NCBI RefSeq assembly: GCF_000720765.1
Contig: NZ_JODC01000010.1
Coordinates: 558,001 to 622,000, forward strand
From: Streptomyces sp. NRRL S-646
GTDB lineage: Bacteria; Actinomycetota; Actinomycetes; Streptomycetales; Streptomycetaceae
Reading direction: 5' to 3'
Length of the DNA stretch: 64,000 nt
The position numbers and the translations under genes are program-made. The notes beneath the pieces were generated by a model, which saw only the letters and a program-made list of their open reading frames with translations, was not told the origin of the DNA and made no database searches. Shown one piece after another: positions 5,866 to 16,023 of this stretch; the stretch's first letter is position 1, and every line of letters begins with the position of its first letter.

Positions 5866-8673
5866 TCACTTCGCTCGCCGTGCCGCCGCCAAACGGACGA
5901 TATCCACGCGCGAGCGGATCCCCAGCTTGCGGTAGACCCGGGTCAGTGTTGCCTCGACCGTCTTCACGCTGATGAACAGCCGCGCGGCGATCTCCCGGTT
6001 GGTCGCGCCCTCCATGACGAGCGCGGCGACCTGGCGTTCCATCGCGGCGAGCCCTTCCAGGCCCTCTGACGCGGCGGTGAGGGGGATCGGTTCCACCGGG
6101 TTCGCCACGGCGGCCGCCTCCACCTGACGCACCCACGGCAGCGCCCGGCAACGCCGGAACAGCCGGGCCGCCTCGTCGTACGACGTGCGACCCGGCCGGC
6201 CGGGACGCAGCGACGCCAGCGCGAACGCGGCGCGTGCCTCCTCCAGGCCGTACCCCAGTGTGGCGAGCCGGTCCTGGGCCGACGTCAGTTGGGTGAGTGC
6301 GGCCTCGTGCTCCCCGCGTGCGGCACGCACCAGTGCCTCGGCCCGGTCCAGCACGGCCAGCACGCCCTCGCGCCCGAGCCGCAGGGCGTGTTCGCGCGCC
6401 ATGTCGAGGAGTTGCTGCGCCTCGTCGGTCTCGCCGATACGGACGAGGGCCTCGGCGAGGTCGCCGTGCCAGCGGCCGCGCGCGGGGTCGGTGATGCCGA
6501 GCCCGTTCTCCAGGTCCCGCACCCGGCGCAGGGAGCGGACCGCACCCTCGGCGTCCCCGGCGACCAGCTGGGCGTGGCCGAGCGCGGTCAGCCCCCGGGA
6601 GATGTACATCTGGTCGCCGGCCCGCTCGGCCTGCTCCACCGCCTCGCGGCCCAGCGTCAGCGCCCGCTCCACGTCCCCGCCGGAGGCCTCCGTGAGGGAG
6701 GCGAGCACGGCGGAGGGCACCTCGCCGATCCCCGAGTCGCGGGCCAGCCGCATGCTCTCCCGGGCCAGGTCGAGGGCCCGGCCGCAGTGCCCGGAGCGCA
6801 GTTCGGTCTCGGCGAGCAGACGCACGAAGTGCACCTCGCTCTCGACCATGCCGCGCCGGCGCGCCTCGCGCAGCAGCGCGTTGACGGTGGAGCGGGCCTC
6901 GGGCAGCTGGTCGCTCATGATCAGCCAGCGGTAGCGGGTCGCGCCCGCCCCGTTGTGGTGGCAGGCCACGTCTGGGAGCTGAGGTTCCTTCAGCGCGCGT
7001 TTGATGGTCGCGGGGGCGTCCGGGTGGCCCATCAGGGTCTCGGTCGTCGCCTGGAAGGCCAGCGCGAGGAGTTCGGTGCGCCGGTCGCCGGCCCGGGCCG
7101 CCAGCTCGGCGGCGTGCGCGGCCTCCTCCCGGCCGATGGCGAAGTCGCCCTCCACGACCAGGCCGCGCCAGGCCAGCTGGTAGTGGACCAGGGCCAGCAG
7201 CCCGGGGTCGTCGCCGGCGTCGGCCAGCGCCTGCGGGTAGACGGTGTCGACCTCGCCGAGGGCCTGCCCCGCGGCCTCGATGACGACCATCCAGGCCCGC
7301 ACCCGGTCCGCGGGCTCGGCGGCCCGGGTCAGCACGTCGCGGGCGATGTCCCGGGCGAGGTCCACCTCGCCGGCGGTGATCGCGTCCTCGGCGGCCTGCA
7401 GTCGGTGCTCGTCCGGGCCCGGTTCGCCATCGGCCGGAGTGTGCCGGGCGGCGAGCAGTCCGAGCGAGGCGGCGACCGAGGGTGCCCCGCGGTCCCGGGC
7501 CAGGGCGGCGGCCTCGGCGAGCCGGGCCGCGGCCTCCGGATCGGTGCCGGTGGTCGCGAGCGCGAGGTGGCGGGCACGCTCGATCGGGTCGGAGGCCGCC
7601 GTGGACAGCGCGGCGTGCGCGGCGCGCCGCTCCTGCGCGGGCGCCTCCGCGTACAGGGCGGCCGAGATCAGCGGATGCGCGAAGCGTACGGCGGGGCCCT
7701 CCGGCTCGGTGGCCAGCAGCCCGAGGTCGGCAGCCTGCGCGGTCTCGGCCTCGGCGTTCTCCCGGCCGGCGTCGTGCAGCAGGGCCAGGGTGGGGCGGGC
7801 GCCCACGCTGGCCACCAGGAGGGTGCGGCGGGCCTCGACGGAGAGCATGTCGAGCCGGTTCAGGACGAGGGCGCGCAGCGAGGTGGGCACCGGCAGCGGC
7901 TCGCCCGGCCGCGGCGGGGTCGGGCTCTCGGCCAGGGCGCGGCCCAGTTCGAGGGCGAAGAACGGGTTGCCGCCGCTGGTGCGGTGGATGTCCCGGACGG
8001 TGGAACGTGGCAGTCCGGTGTAGCCGCGGTGGTCGAGCAGGGACGACACCTGGGCGCGGGAGAGCGCGCCGAGCCGTACGGCCAGGGTGTCGGGCGGCGA
8101 CGCGTGCAGGTGGCGGTCGTACTCCTCGCCCTCCGTGCGCACCGCGCACAGCAGTTGCACCGGGGTGTCGCCCAGGCGGCGGGCGGCGAAGCCGAGGAGC
8201 TCCGCGCTCGCCGGGTCCAGCCACTGCAGGTCGTCCGCGACGACGAGGACGGGGCCCTGCGCGGCGAGCGCGCGCAGCGCGGACAGGACGGCCAGGCGCA
8301 GGGCGAGGCCGTCGCGCTGGAGGGTGGACTCGCCGCGGCCGGTGAGCGCCGACTCCAGTGCCGTGCGCTGGGCGGTGGGCAGCTTGTCGTACACCTGGTC
8401 GACGACCAGGCCGAGCAGGTCGGCGAGGGCCAGGAACGGGAGGTGGGATTCCGACTCGGTCGCCGAGCAGCGCAGCACGGTGCGGGCGGCTGTCCCGTAT
8501 TCGGATGCCAATGCCCGCAGAGCGGTCGACTTTCCTATTCCGGCGGGGCCGTGGAGCAGCACGCTGCCGCCCTGCGCGAGCTGCTCGCGCGCCGCGCTGA
8601 GCAGTTCGTCCCGGCCGATGACCAGGTCGGGGTGGCGTCTGGCAGGCTCCCTCAAGTCCCCTCGCACAGGCAC
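5866..8673 (-). CDS. LAL-type LuxR regulator with AAA/NB-ARC ATPase domain
   Basis: A 935-aa LAL (large ATP-binding LuxR) regulator. The N-terminal ATPase has Walker A GPAGIGKST near residue 45 and Walker B VLVVADDLQWLD near 145. A long helical repeat region (TPR-like) follows, then a C-terminal LuxR HTH (LAAMERQVAALVMEGATNREIAARL, VKTVEATLTRVYRKL). GTG at 8673 is chosen over an in-frame TTG at 8703 because GGAGGGGAGC precedes it and a TAGAAT -10 box (minus strand, 8704-8709) would place the transcript start downstream of the TTG. It lies just downstream of the protease promoter region. In other streptomycetes such regulators activate secreted enzymes or antibiotic clusters; control of the protease here is inferred. 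Confidence 0.88.
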   Translation of the reverse strand: MPVRGDLREPARRHPDLVIGRDELLSAAREQLAQGGSVLLHGPAGIGKSTALRALASEYGTAARTVLRCSATESESHLPFLALADLLGLVVDQVYDKLPTAQRTALESALTGRGESTLQRDGLALRLAVLSALRALAAQGPVLVVADDLQWLDPASAELLGFAARRLGDTPVQLLCAVRTEGEEYDRHLHASPPDTLAVRLGALSRAQVSSLLDHRGYTGLPRSTVRDIHRTSGGNPFFALELGRALAESPTPPRPGEPLPVPTSLRALVLNRLDMLSVEARRTLLVASVGARPTLALLHDAGRENAEAETAQAADLGLLATEPEGPAVRFAHPLISAALYAEAPAQERRAAHAALSTAASDPIERARHLALATTGTDPEAAARLAEAAALARDRGAPSVAASLGLLAARHTPADGEPGPDEHRLQAAEDAITAGEVDLARDIARDVLTRAAEPADRVRAWMVVIEAAGQALGEVDTVYPQALADAGDDPGLLALVHYQLAWRGLVVEGDFAIGREEAAHAAELAARAGDRRTELLALAFQATTETLMGHPDAPATIKRALKEPQLPDVACHHNGAGATRYRWLIMSDQLPEARSTVNALLREARRRGMVESEVHFVRLLAETELRSGHCGRALDLARESMRLARDSGIGEVPSAVLASLTEASGGDVERALTLGREAVEQAERAGDQMYISRGLTALGHAQLVAGDAEGAVRSLRRVRDLENGLGITDPARGRWHGDLAEALVRIGETDEAQQLLDMAREHALRLGREGVLAVLDRAEALVRAARGEHEAALTQLTSAQDRLATLGYGLEEARAAFALASLRPGRPGRTSYDEAARLFRRCRALPWVRQVEAAAVANPVEPIPLTAASEGLEGLAAMERQVAALVMEGATNREIAARLFISVKTVEATLTRVYRKLGIRSRVDIVRLAAARRAK

Positions 8674-8703
8674 GCTCCCCTCCAAGTGTCGTGTTCGGGC
8701 CAA

Positions 8704-8709
8704 ATTCTA
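8704..8709 (-). promoter_or_regulatory. -10 box TAGAAT of LAL gene
   Basis: TAGAAT on the minus strand lies 30 nt before the GTG at 8673 and gives a short leader containing GGAGGGGAGC. No convincing -35 box was found, which fits a promoter needing an activator. Confidence 0.45.
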
Positions 8710-8806
8710 GGCAATCTCTCCTTGAATTTCGGACGGAGCACGTGGTGAGGGATATAACAACAGTCAGGCATGGTGAAATTCAAAGCTCCGGTGAACGAAT
8801 AGAGCG

Positions 8807-9652
8807 CTACGGCAGCAGCCCCGCCCGACGCGCCGCGACCACCGCCTCGCCCCGCGTGTGAGCACCCAGTTTCCGCATCGCCGACCGCAGGTACCCCTTG
8901 ACCGTCTCGGCACGCAGACCGAGCCGCTCGGCGGCCACCGCGTTCGTGGCTCCCGCTGCCACACAGGCCAGCACGTCCAGCTCACGGGGGGCCAGGTCCA
9001 GCCCCTCGGAAAGGCCGCCCCGGGCCTTCGGGGCCAGCAGCCCGCACACGCCGAGCAGTTCCGCCCGCAGCGCGGGGTCCGCGATCCGCGGCGCCAGCGC
9101 CCGCAGGGCCGCATGGGCCTCCCGCACCTGCTCCCAGGCGGCACCCGCCACCGGATCCCGGTCCCGCTCGGTGCGGGCGGTCGCCGCCAGCAGCCCCCGC
9201 GCCTCGTCCCCCACGGCCAGCGCCTGCTCCACGTCCCGCGCGGCCTCCATCGCCGCGCCCAGCGTCCGGTCACCGAGCGGCTGCGCCGTGCGCAGGGCGC
9301 CGTAGAGCACACCCCGCACCCGGCGTCGCACCACCACCGGCACCGCGAGGATCGAACGCAGTCCCTCCGTGGCGACCGGGATGTCGTACTCGTGGCTGAT
9401 CTGCCGCGACGAGGAGTAGTCCGTCACCGCGCACGCCCTGGCGAGCGCGACCGCCCGGCCGCCCAGGCCGTTGCCGGAGGTCACCGGCAGTCCGCTCAGC
9501 GCGGGTGTCTCGGTGCCGCTGAGTTCGCTGATGCGCATGTGCCGGCGCCCCGGCTCCACCAGGCCGCCGAAGGCGACCGGGAGCCCGGTCGTGCGCCGCA
9601 GCCGTACCAGCGCATTGCGTATCTCGACCGCCCCGGCCGCGTCTGCTGTCAC
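8807..9652 (-). CDS. GAF-domain LuxR-family regulator
   Basis: A 281-aa regulator. A GAF-like sensor occupies residues ~1-160 (TGLPVAFGGLVEPGRRHMRI, GLGGRAVALARA, YDIPVATEGLRSILAVPVVVRRRVRGVLYGALR). The C-terminus is a LuxR/NarL HTH (DLAPRELDVLACVAAGATNAVAAERLGL, ETVKGYLRSAMRKLG). GTG at 9652 is preceded by GGAAAGGG. An open frame continues far upstream but crosses into the divergent synthetase gene and is a shadow. It faces two acyl-CoA synthetase genes across 117 bp that hold a perfect palindrome, so it probably controls them and itself. A comparable regulator sits by the FadD1 locus of S. coelicolor as far as I recall. Confidence 0.87.
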   Translation of the reverse strand: MTADAAGAVEIRNALVRLRRTTGLPVAFGGLVEPGRRHMRISELSGTETPALSGLPVTSGNGLGGRAVALARACAVTDYSSSRQISHEYDIPVATEGLRSILAVPVVVRRRVRGVLYGALRTAQPLGDRTLGAAMEAARDVEQALAVGDEARGLLAATARTERDRDPVAGAAWEQVREAHAALRALAPRIADPALRAELLGVCGLLAPKARGGLSEGLDLAPRELDVLACVAAGATNAVAAERLGLRAETVKGYLRSAMRKLGAHTRGEAVVAARRAGLLP

Positions 9653-9678
9653 CTGCTTGCCCTTTCCCTGCAGCGCAC

Positions 9679-9694
9679 ACCCCCGTTCGGGGGT
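9679..9694. promoter_or_regulatory. Palindrome ACCCCCGTTCGGGGGT, probable LuxR operator
   Basis: A perfect 16-bp palindrome in the divergent region between the GAF-LuxR gene and the acyl-CoA synthetase operon. Its half-sites ACCCCC/GGGGGT match those of the palindrome at 5804-5819, but the spacer is 4 nt instead of 2. Confidence 0.55.
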
Positions 9695-9769
9695 AGTGAG
9701 ACCTGCATCACGGATTACACGATGGCAGAGAGCCGCCCGGCAATGGTCCGGTGATGAGGAGGAACGACG

Positions 9770-11446
9770 ATGACGACGGCGACGGAGCTCTTCCGCAGTG
9801 CGCGGGACTTCCTGCTGGAGCACCGCGAGGACTACGCGAAGGCGTACGAGGGTTTCAGCTGGCCCCGGCCCGAGCGTTTCAACTGGGCGCTCGACTGGTT
9901 CGACGTCATCGCCGACGGCAACGACCGGACCGCCCTGCACATCGTCGAGGAGGACGGGAGCGAGGTCCGGGTCTCGTTCGCGGAGATGTCCGACCGCTCC
10001 GACCGGGTGGCGAGCCGGCTGCGTGAGCGCGGTGTCCGCGCCGAGGACCGCATCCTCGTCATGCTCGGCAACCAGGCCGAGCTGTGGGAGACGGCCCTCG
10101 CGGCGATGAAGCTGCGCGCCGTCGTCATCCCGGCCACCCCGCTGCTCGGCCCCGCCGACCTGCGCGACCGTGTCGAGCGGGGACGCGTGAAGCACGTGAT
10201 CGTACGGGCCGAGGACACCCCCAAGTTCGACGACGTCCCCGGCGCCTACACCCGCATCTCCGTCGGTGGTCTGCCGGAGGAGGGCTGGGAGCCGTACGAG
10301 GACGCGTACGCCCTCGGCCCCGCCGAGTTCCTCCCCGACGGCCCCACGCTCGCGGACGACCCGATCATGCTGTACTTCACCTCGGGCACCACCGCCCGGC
10401 CCAAGCTGGTCGAGCACACCCACACCTCCTACCCGATCGGCCACCTGGCGACCCTGTACTGGATCGGCCTCAAGCCCGGTGACGTCCACCTCAACATCTC
10501 CTCGCCCGGCTGGGCCAAGCACGCCTGGTCGAACCTGTTCGCCCCGTGGAACGCGGAGGCAACCGTCTTCATCCACAACTACACCCGCTTCGACGCGGGC
10601 CGGCTGATGGCCGAGATGGACCGGGCAGGGGTCACCACCTTCTGCGCCCCGCCCACCGTGTGGCGGATGCTCATCCAGGCCGACCTGACCCAGCTGCGCA
10701 CCCCGCCGCGCGAGGTCGTGGCGGCGGGCGAGCCCCTCAACCCCGAGGTCATCGAGCAGGTCCGGCGCGCCTGGGGCGTCACCATCCGGGACGGCTTCGG
10801 GCAGACCGAGACGGCCGTGCAGGTCGCCAACAGCCCGGGCCAGGAGCTCAAGACCGGCTCGATGGGGCGGCCCAGCCCGGGCTACAAGGTGGAGCTCCTC
10901 GACCCGGTGACGGGCGCGCCCGGAGCCACCGAGGGCGAGATCGCCCTCGACCTGTCGGCGCAGCCCGTCGGCCTGATGACCGGCTACCACGGCGACCCGG
11001 ACCGTACGGCGGAGGCGATGGCCGGCGGCTACTACCGCACCGGCGACATCGGCTCCCGCGACGCCGACGGCTACATCACCTACGTCGGCCGCGCCGACGA
11101 CGTCTTCAAGGCCTCCGACTACAAGATCAGCCCCTTCGAGCTGGAGAGCGCGCTCCTTGAGCACGAGGCGGTGGCCGAGGCGGCCGTCGTGCCCGCCCCT
11201 GACGAACTGCGCCTCGCCGTCCCCAAGGCGTACGTCGTCCTCGCCGAGGGCTGGCAGCCGGGCCCCGACACCGCGAAGGTGCTGTTCGAGCACTCCCGCG
11301 AGGTCCTCGCACCGTACAAGCGGATCCGCCGCCTGGAGTTCGCGCCGCTGCCCAAGACCGTCTCCGGCAAGATCCGCCGGATCGAGCTGCGCGAGGCGAC
11401 CGCCGCGGGCTCGGCCGACGAGTACCGCGAGGAGGACTTCCGGTGA
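9770..11446 (+). CDS. Acyl-CoA synthetase, AMP-binding (medium-chain ACSM-like)
   Basis: A 558-aa ANL-superfamily adenylating enzyme. The phosphate-binding loop is FTSGTTARPKLVEHT (near residue 200), the adenine motif is DGFGQTET, the hinge and A8 region is YYRTGDIG followed by GRADDVFKASDYKISPFELE, and the catalytic lysine is in PKTVSGKIRR. Overall it resembles the medium-chain ACSM group. It activates a carboxylic acid to acyl-AMP and then acyl-CoA in the cytoplasm. GAGGAG precedes the ATG. Its stop overlaps the GTG of the next synthetase by 4 nt, so the two are translationally coupled. Exact acid unknown. Confidence 0.9.
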   Translation: MTTATELFRSARDFLLEHREDYAKAYEGFSWPRPERFNWALDWFDVIADGNDRTALHIVEEDGSEVRVSFAEMSDRSDRVASRLRERGVRAEDRILVMLGNQAELWETALAAMKLRAVVIPATPLLGPADLRDRVERGRVKHVIVRAEDTPKFDDVPGAYTRISVGGLPEEGWEPYEDAYALGPAEFLPDGPTLADDPIMLYFTSGTTARPKLVEHTHTSYPIGHLATLYWIGLKPGDVHLNISSPGWAKHAWSNLFAPWNAEATVFIHNYTRFDAGRLMAEMDRAGVTTFCAPPTVWRMLIQADLTQLRTPPREVVAAGEPLNPEVIEQVRRAWGVTIRDGFGQTETAVQVANSPGQELKTGSMGRPSPGYKVELLDPVTGAPGATEGEIALDLSAQPVGLMTGYHGDPDRTAEAMAGGYYRTGDIGSRDADGYITYVGRADDVFKASDYKISPFELESALLEHEAVAEAAVVPAPDELRLAVPKAYVVLAEGWQPGPDTAKVLFEHSREVLAPYKRIRRLEFAPLPKTVSGKIRRIELREATAAGSADEYREEDFR

Positions 11447-13032
11447 CCGGACTGTCGTACACGCACGGGACGAGCCCGACCGTCCTGCTCGGGGACACCA
11501 TCGGCGCCAACCTGGACCGGGCGGTGGCGACCTGGCCGGACCGCGAGGCGCTCGTCGACGTGCCGTCCGGGCGGCGCTGGACATACGCCCAATTCGGCGC
11601 GGACGTCGACGAGTTGGCGCGGGCGCTGGTCGCGAGCGGGGTCGCCAAGGGCGATCGGGTGGGCATCTGGGCGGTCAACTGCCCGGAGTGGGTGCTCGTC
11701 CAGTACGCCACCGCCCGCATCGGCGCGATCATGGTGAACATCAACCCGGCCTACCGCACCCACGAGGTCGAGTACGTCCTCAAGCAGGCCGGGATCTCAC
11801 TGCTCTTCGCCTCCCTCAGCCACAAGACGAGCGACTACCGGGCGATGGTCGACCAAGTGCGCGGCAGCTGCCCCGAGTTGCGCGAGGTCGTGTACATCGG
11901 CGACCCGGGCTGGCAGGCGCTGCTCGGCCGCGGGATGGCCGAGGCCTCGTACGAGGAGCTGTCCTGCGACGACCCCATCAACATCCAGTACACCTCGGGC
12001 ACGACGGGCTTCCCCAAGGGGGCCACCCTCTCCCACCACAACATCCTCAACAACGGTTATTTCGTGGGCGAGTTGATCGCCTACACCGAACAGGACCGGA
12101 TCTGCATCCCCGTGCCCTTCTACCACTGTTTCGGCATGGTGATGGGCAACCTCGCGGCGACCTCGCACGGTGCGTGCATGGTGATCCCGGCGCCGTCCTT
12201 CGACCCGAAGGCCACGCTGGAGGCCGTCCAGCAGGAACGCTGCACATCCCTGTACGGCGTCCCCACCATGTTCATCGCGGAGCTGAACCTCCCCGACTTC
12301 GCGAGCTACGACCTCTCCACCCTCCGCACCGGCATCATGGCGGGCTCGCCGTGCCCGGTCGAGGTGATGAAGCGGGTGGTCGCCGAGATGCACATGGAGG
12401 AGGTCTCCATCTGCTACGGCATGACGGAGACGTCCCCGGTCTCCCTCCAGACCCGCAGGGACGACGACCTGGAACACCGCACCGGAACGGTCGGCCGGGT
12501 CCTGCCGCACATCGAGGTGAAGGTCGTCGACCCGGCGACCGGAGTGACCCAGTCCCGCGGTGTCCCGGGCGAGTTGTGCACCCGCGGCTACAGCGTGATG
12601 CTCGGCTACTGGAACGAGCCCGAGAAGACCGCCGAGGCCGTCGACCCCGGCCGCTGGATGCACACCGGGGACCTGGCGGTGATGCGCGAGGACGGCTACG
12701 TCGAGATCGTCGGCCGCATCAAGGACATGATCATCCGGGGTGGTGAGAACATCTACCCGCGCGAGATCGAGGAGTTCCTCTACGGCCACCCGAAGATCGC
12801 GGACGTCCAGGTCGTGGGCGTACCGCACGAGCGCTACGGCGAGGAGGTCCTCGCCTGCGTCATCCCTCGCGACCCGGCCGACCCGCCGACCCTTCAGGAC
12901 GTGCGCGCCTTCTGCGAGGGCCGGCTGGCCCACTACAAGGTCCCGAGCCGGCTGCAGATCCTGGAGGCCTTCCCGATGACGGTGTCGGGGAAGGTGCGGA
13001 AGGTGGAGCTGCGGGAGAAGTACGCCCTGTAG
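11443..13032 (+). CDS. fadD: Long-chain fatty-acid-CoA ligase (FadD/ACSF2-like)
   Basis: A 529-aa AMP-binding acyl-CoA synthetase. P-loop YTSGTTGFPKGATLSH, A5 motif CYGMTETSP, A7-A8 MHTGDLAVMREDGYVEIVGRIKD split over two motifs ending in IIRGGENIYPREIEE, and lysine in MTVSGKVRKVELRE. The ACSF2-like PVPFYHCFGMVMG segment is present. It starts at a GTG inside the upstream stop (GTGA overlap). The gene order, with a GAF-LuxR gene divergent from two ligases, matches the fadD1 region of S. coelicolor as I remember it, where the enzyme affects stationary-phase antibiotic production. That role is by analogy only. Confidence 0.88.
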   Translation: MTGLSYTHGTSPTVLLGDTIGANLDRAVATWPDREALVDVPSGRRWTYAQFGADVDELARALVASGVAKGDRVGIWAVNCPEWVLVQYATARIGAIMVNINPAYRTHEVEYVLKQAGISLLFASLSHKTSDYRAMVDQVRGSCPELREVVYIGDPGWQALLGRGMAEASYEELSCDDPINIQYTSGTTGFPKGATLSHHNILNNGYFVGELIAYTEQDRICIPVPFYHCFGMVMGNLAATSHGACMVIPAPSFDPKATLEAVQQERCTSLYGVPTMFIAELNLPDFASYDLSTLRTGIMAGSPCPVEVMKRVVAEMHMEEVSICYGMTETSPVSLQTRRDDDLEHRTGTVGRVLPHIEVKVVDPATGVTQSRGVPGELCTRGYSVMLGYWNEPEKTAEAVDPGRWMHTGDLAVMREDGYVEIVGRIKDMIIRGGENIYPREIEEFLYGHPKIADVQVVGVPHERYGEEVLACVIPRDPADPPTLQDVRAFCEGRLAHYKVPSRLQILEAFPMTVSGKVRKVELREKYAL

Positions 13033-13050
13033 TTCCGTGAACGTCGTTCG

Positions 13051-13081
13051 AGCGGGGGTGCCCACGGCGCCCCCGCTTTTT
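13051..13081 (+). terminator. Rho-independent terminator after fadD
   Basis: AGCGGGGG-T-GCC (13051-13062), loop CAC, GGC-G-CCCCCGCT (13066-13077) and then TTTT(T). A 12-pair stem with one G-T pair and a real U tract; a strong terminator. Confidence 0.9.
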
Positions 13082-13091
13082 CCGTGCGGAA

Positions 13092-13787
13092 CTACCGCAC
13101 CCCGGTGGCGTCCAGCTCGTCGGCGAGGCTGTTGACCGGCTGCGGTGTACCCGTGAGGTCGAGGACGAACAGGGGGACGCCGAGGGTGTCCGCTCGGGTG
13201 CGGGCGTCGGTGGCGTAGCCGGCCAGGGAGAAGTAGACGCAGGCCGCCGACTCCGTCATGGCGGTCAGCCACAGGCACTCCACGTCCCGCAGCGAGGCCG
13301 GTCGTACGGTCGGGTCGACCTGGGCCAGCAGGCCACGGGCGGCGATTCCTATGCCGGACGGGGGCCGCTGGTCGGCCCGGCGGATGTCCCGGCAGCCGAG
13401 CCAGCGCAGATACACGGCGGCGGCCGTCACCGCGTCCCGGGCGGTGCGGATCGTGACGGGCTGGAAGGGCCGGCGGCGCCTCGGCGGGGCGGGCGCGGCC
13501 CCGGTGCCCGCCTCCGCCGCGGCGGTCTGCCCGGCCACCGCGATCCGCAGCACCGTCCCGCACGGACAGCCCAGCTCCGGGCGCGGCCACTGGTCCCGGC
13601 GGCCGCAGGAGCCGCACTGCAGCGTGACCCAGTCCTCCGCCCAGGCCCGATGGGTGACGGCCGTCGCCGTCCCGTGCCGGTCCAGCTGCGGGGCGACGGG
13701 CGCCCCGCAGGTGCACGGATACGACGGCGCCGCATAGAGGTGCTCGCGCCGGCAGGCCGGACAGCGCACCGAGACGCTCTCTGACAT
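13092..13787 (-). CDS. Double zinc-ribbon protein with degenerate Mrr-like domain
   Basis: A 231-aa protein. The N-terminus carries two zinc ribbons: CPACRREHLY with CTCG, and CGSCGRRDQW with CPCG. After a Pro/Arg linker, residues ~115-225 resemble the Mrr-type PD-(D/E)XK fold (AAAVYLRWLGCRDIRR, GIGIAARGLLAQVDPT, DVECLWLTAMTESAACVYFSLAGYATDARTRADTLGVPLFVLDL). Where active Mrr domains have GxD and QxK, this one has GIGI and QVD, so nuclease activity is probably lost. The start is ATG 13787 (MSESVSVRCPAC); ATG 13796, nine nucleotides upstream, is also possible. It may bind DNA or modified DNA without cutting; that is inference. Confidence 0.65.
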   Translation of the reverse strand: MSESVSVRCPACRREHLYAAPSYPCTCGAPVAPQLDRHGTATAVTHRAWAEDWVTLQCGSCGRRDQWPRPELGCPCGTVLRIAVAGQTAAAEAGTGAAPAPPRRRRPFQPVTIRTARDAVTAAAVYLRWLGCRDIRRADQRPPSGIGIAARGLLAQVDPTVRPASLRDVECLWLTAMTESAACVYFSLAGYATDARTRADTLGVPLFVLDLTGTPQPVNSLADELDATGVR

Positions 13788-13828
13788 GGCCCACATCGTC
13801 CCCCAGTGGGCCCCCGCTTGTCCGTCTC

Positions 13829-13857
13829 TTGACGGCCTTCCCTCGCCCACCTACATT
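13829..13857 (+). promoter_or_regulatory. gcl promoter (TTGACG-N17-TACATT)
   Basis: -35 TTGACG at 13829-13834 and -10 TACATT at 13852-13857, spacer exactly 17. This looks like a principal-sigma promoter. The paired operator starts directly after the -10 box, so bound repressor would block transcription start or escape. Confidence 0.7.
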
Positions 13858-13899
13858 GTTTCCAGATAGTAGAAAATAGTTTCCGCAATGTGGAAACTA
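13858..13899. promoter_or_regulatory. Paired IclR/AllR-type operator of gcl
   Basis: Box 1: TTCC-AGATAGT-AGAA (13860-13874). Box 2: TTCC-GCAATGT-GGAA (13881-13895), which extends to a perfect 8-bp-arm palindrome TAGTTTCC-N7-GGAAACTA (13877-13899). The centres are 21 bp apart. The same 36-bp two-box layout recurs at hyi, aceB and the IclR gene. Confidence 0.8.
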
Positions 13900-13979
13900 G
13901 ATAGGGAAGTCGATTACGGAAGAGCCCACCGCGGGGCGCGACGGGAGGGCTGGTCCGACAGCCGAAGCAGGAGTACTCG

Positions 13980-15764
<1,785 letters not shown>

Positions 15765-15779
15765 CCCGGCCGACAGCTG

Positions 15780-15815
15780 AGGGGCGGTCCAACCTGCCGG
15801 TTGGGCCGCCCCTTT
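15780..15815 (+). terminator. Terminator after gcl
   Basis: AGGGGCGG-T-CCAACC (15780-15794), loop TGCC, GGTTGG-G-CCGCCCCT, then TT. A nearly perfect 15-pair stem starting 16 nt past the stop. Confidence 0.85.
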
Positions 15816-15823
15816 CGCGTGCC

Positions 15824-15876
15824 CGGCTCCCAGGAGCCGTCCCCCGTTTCCCCCGTGCGATCCCCCGTTTCCCCCG
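15824..15876. repeat. Palindrome and 16-nt direct repeat in gcl downstream region
   Basis: CGGCTCC-CA-GGAGCCG (15824-15839) is followed by two identical copies of TCCCCCGTTTCCCCCG (15840-15855 and 15861-15876) with a 21-bp period. No gene is visible in 15765-16023; function unknown. Confidence 0.5.
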
Positions 15877-16023
15877 GCATGGGGCCCGCCGCCCCCGTGC
15901 CGACGGGCCCCATGTGACGTGAATATCCCCTCGGGTGGGGGCGGCTGAAGCCTCTTGAACCATGTTCAGAGCAGGATTTGAGGTTTGCGTAGACGTCCTA
16001 CGTTCCCGGATGTACGTACGTGT

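Noticed and set aside
6289..8748. 819-codon plus-strand frame over the LAL gene
   Set aside because: Antisense shadow in high-GC DNA; the minus strand encodes a complete ATPase-LuxR protein.
8807..11584. A 925-codon minus-strand frame extending the GAF-LuxR gene
   Set aside because: The extension is antisense to the first acyl-CoA synthetase; the regulator has a proper RBS and GTG at 9652.
11797..13794. Long minus-strand frame over the second acyl-CoA synthetase
   Set aside because: No homology, wrong codon bias; shadow of the plus-strand ligase.
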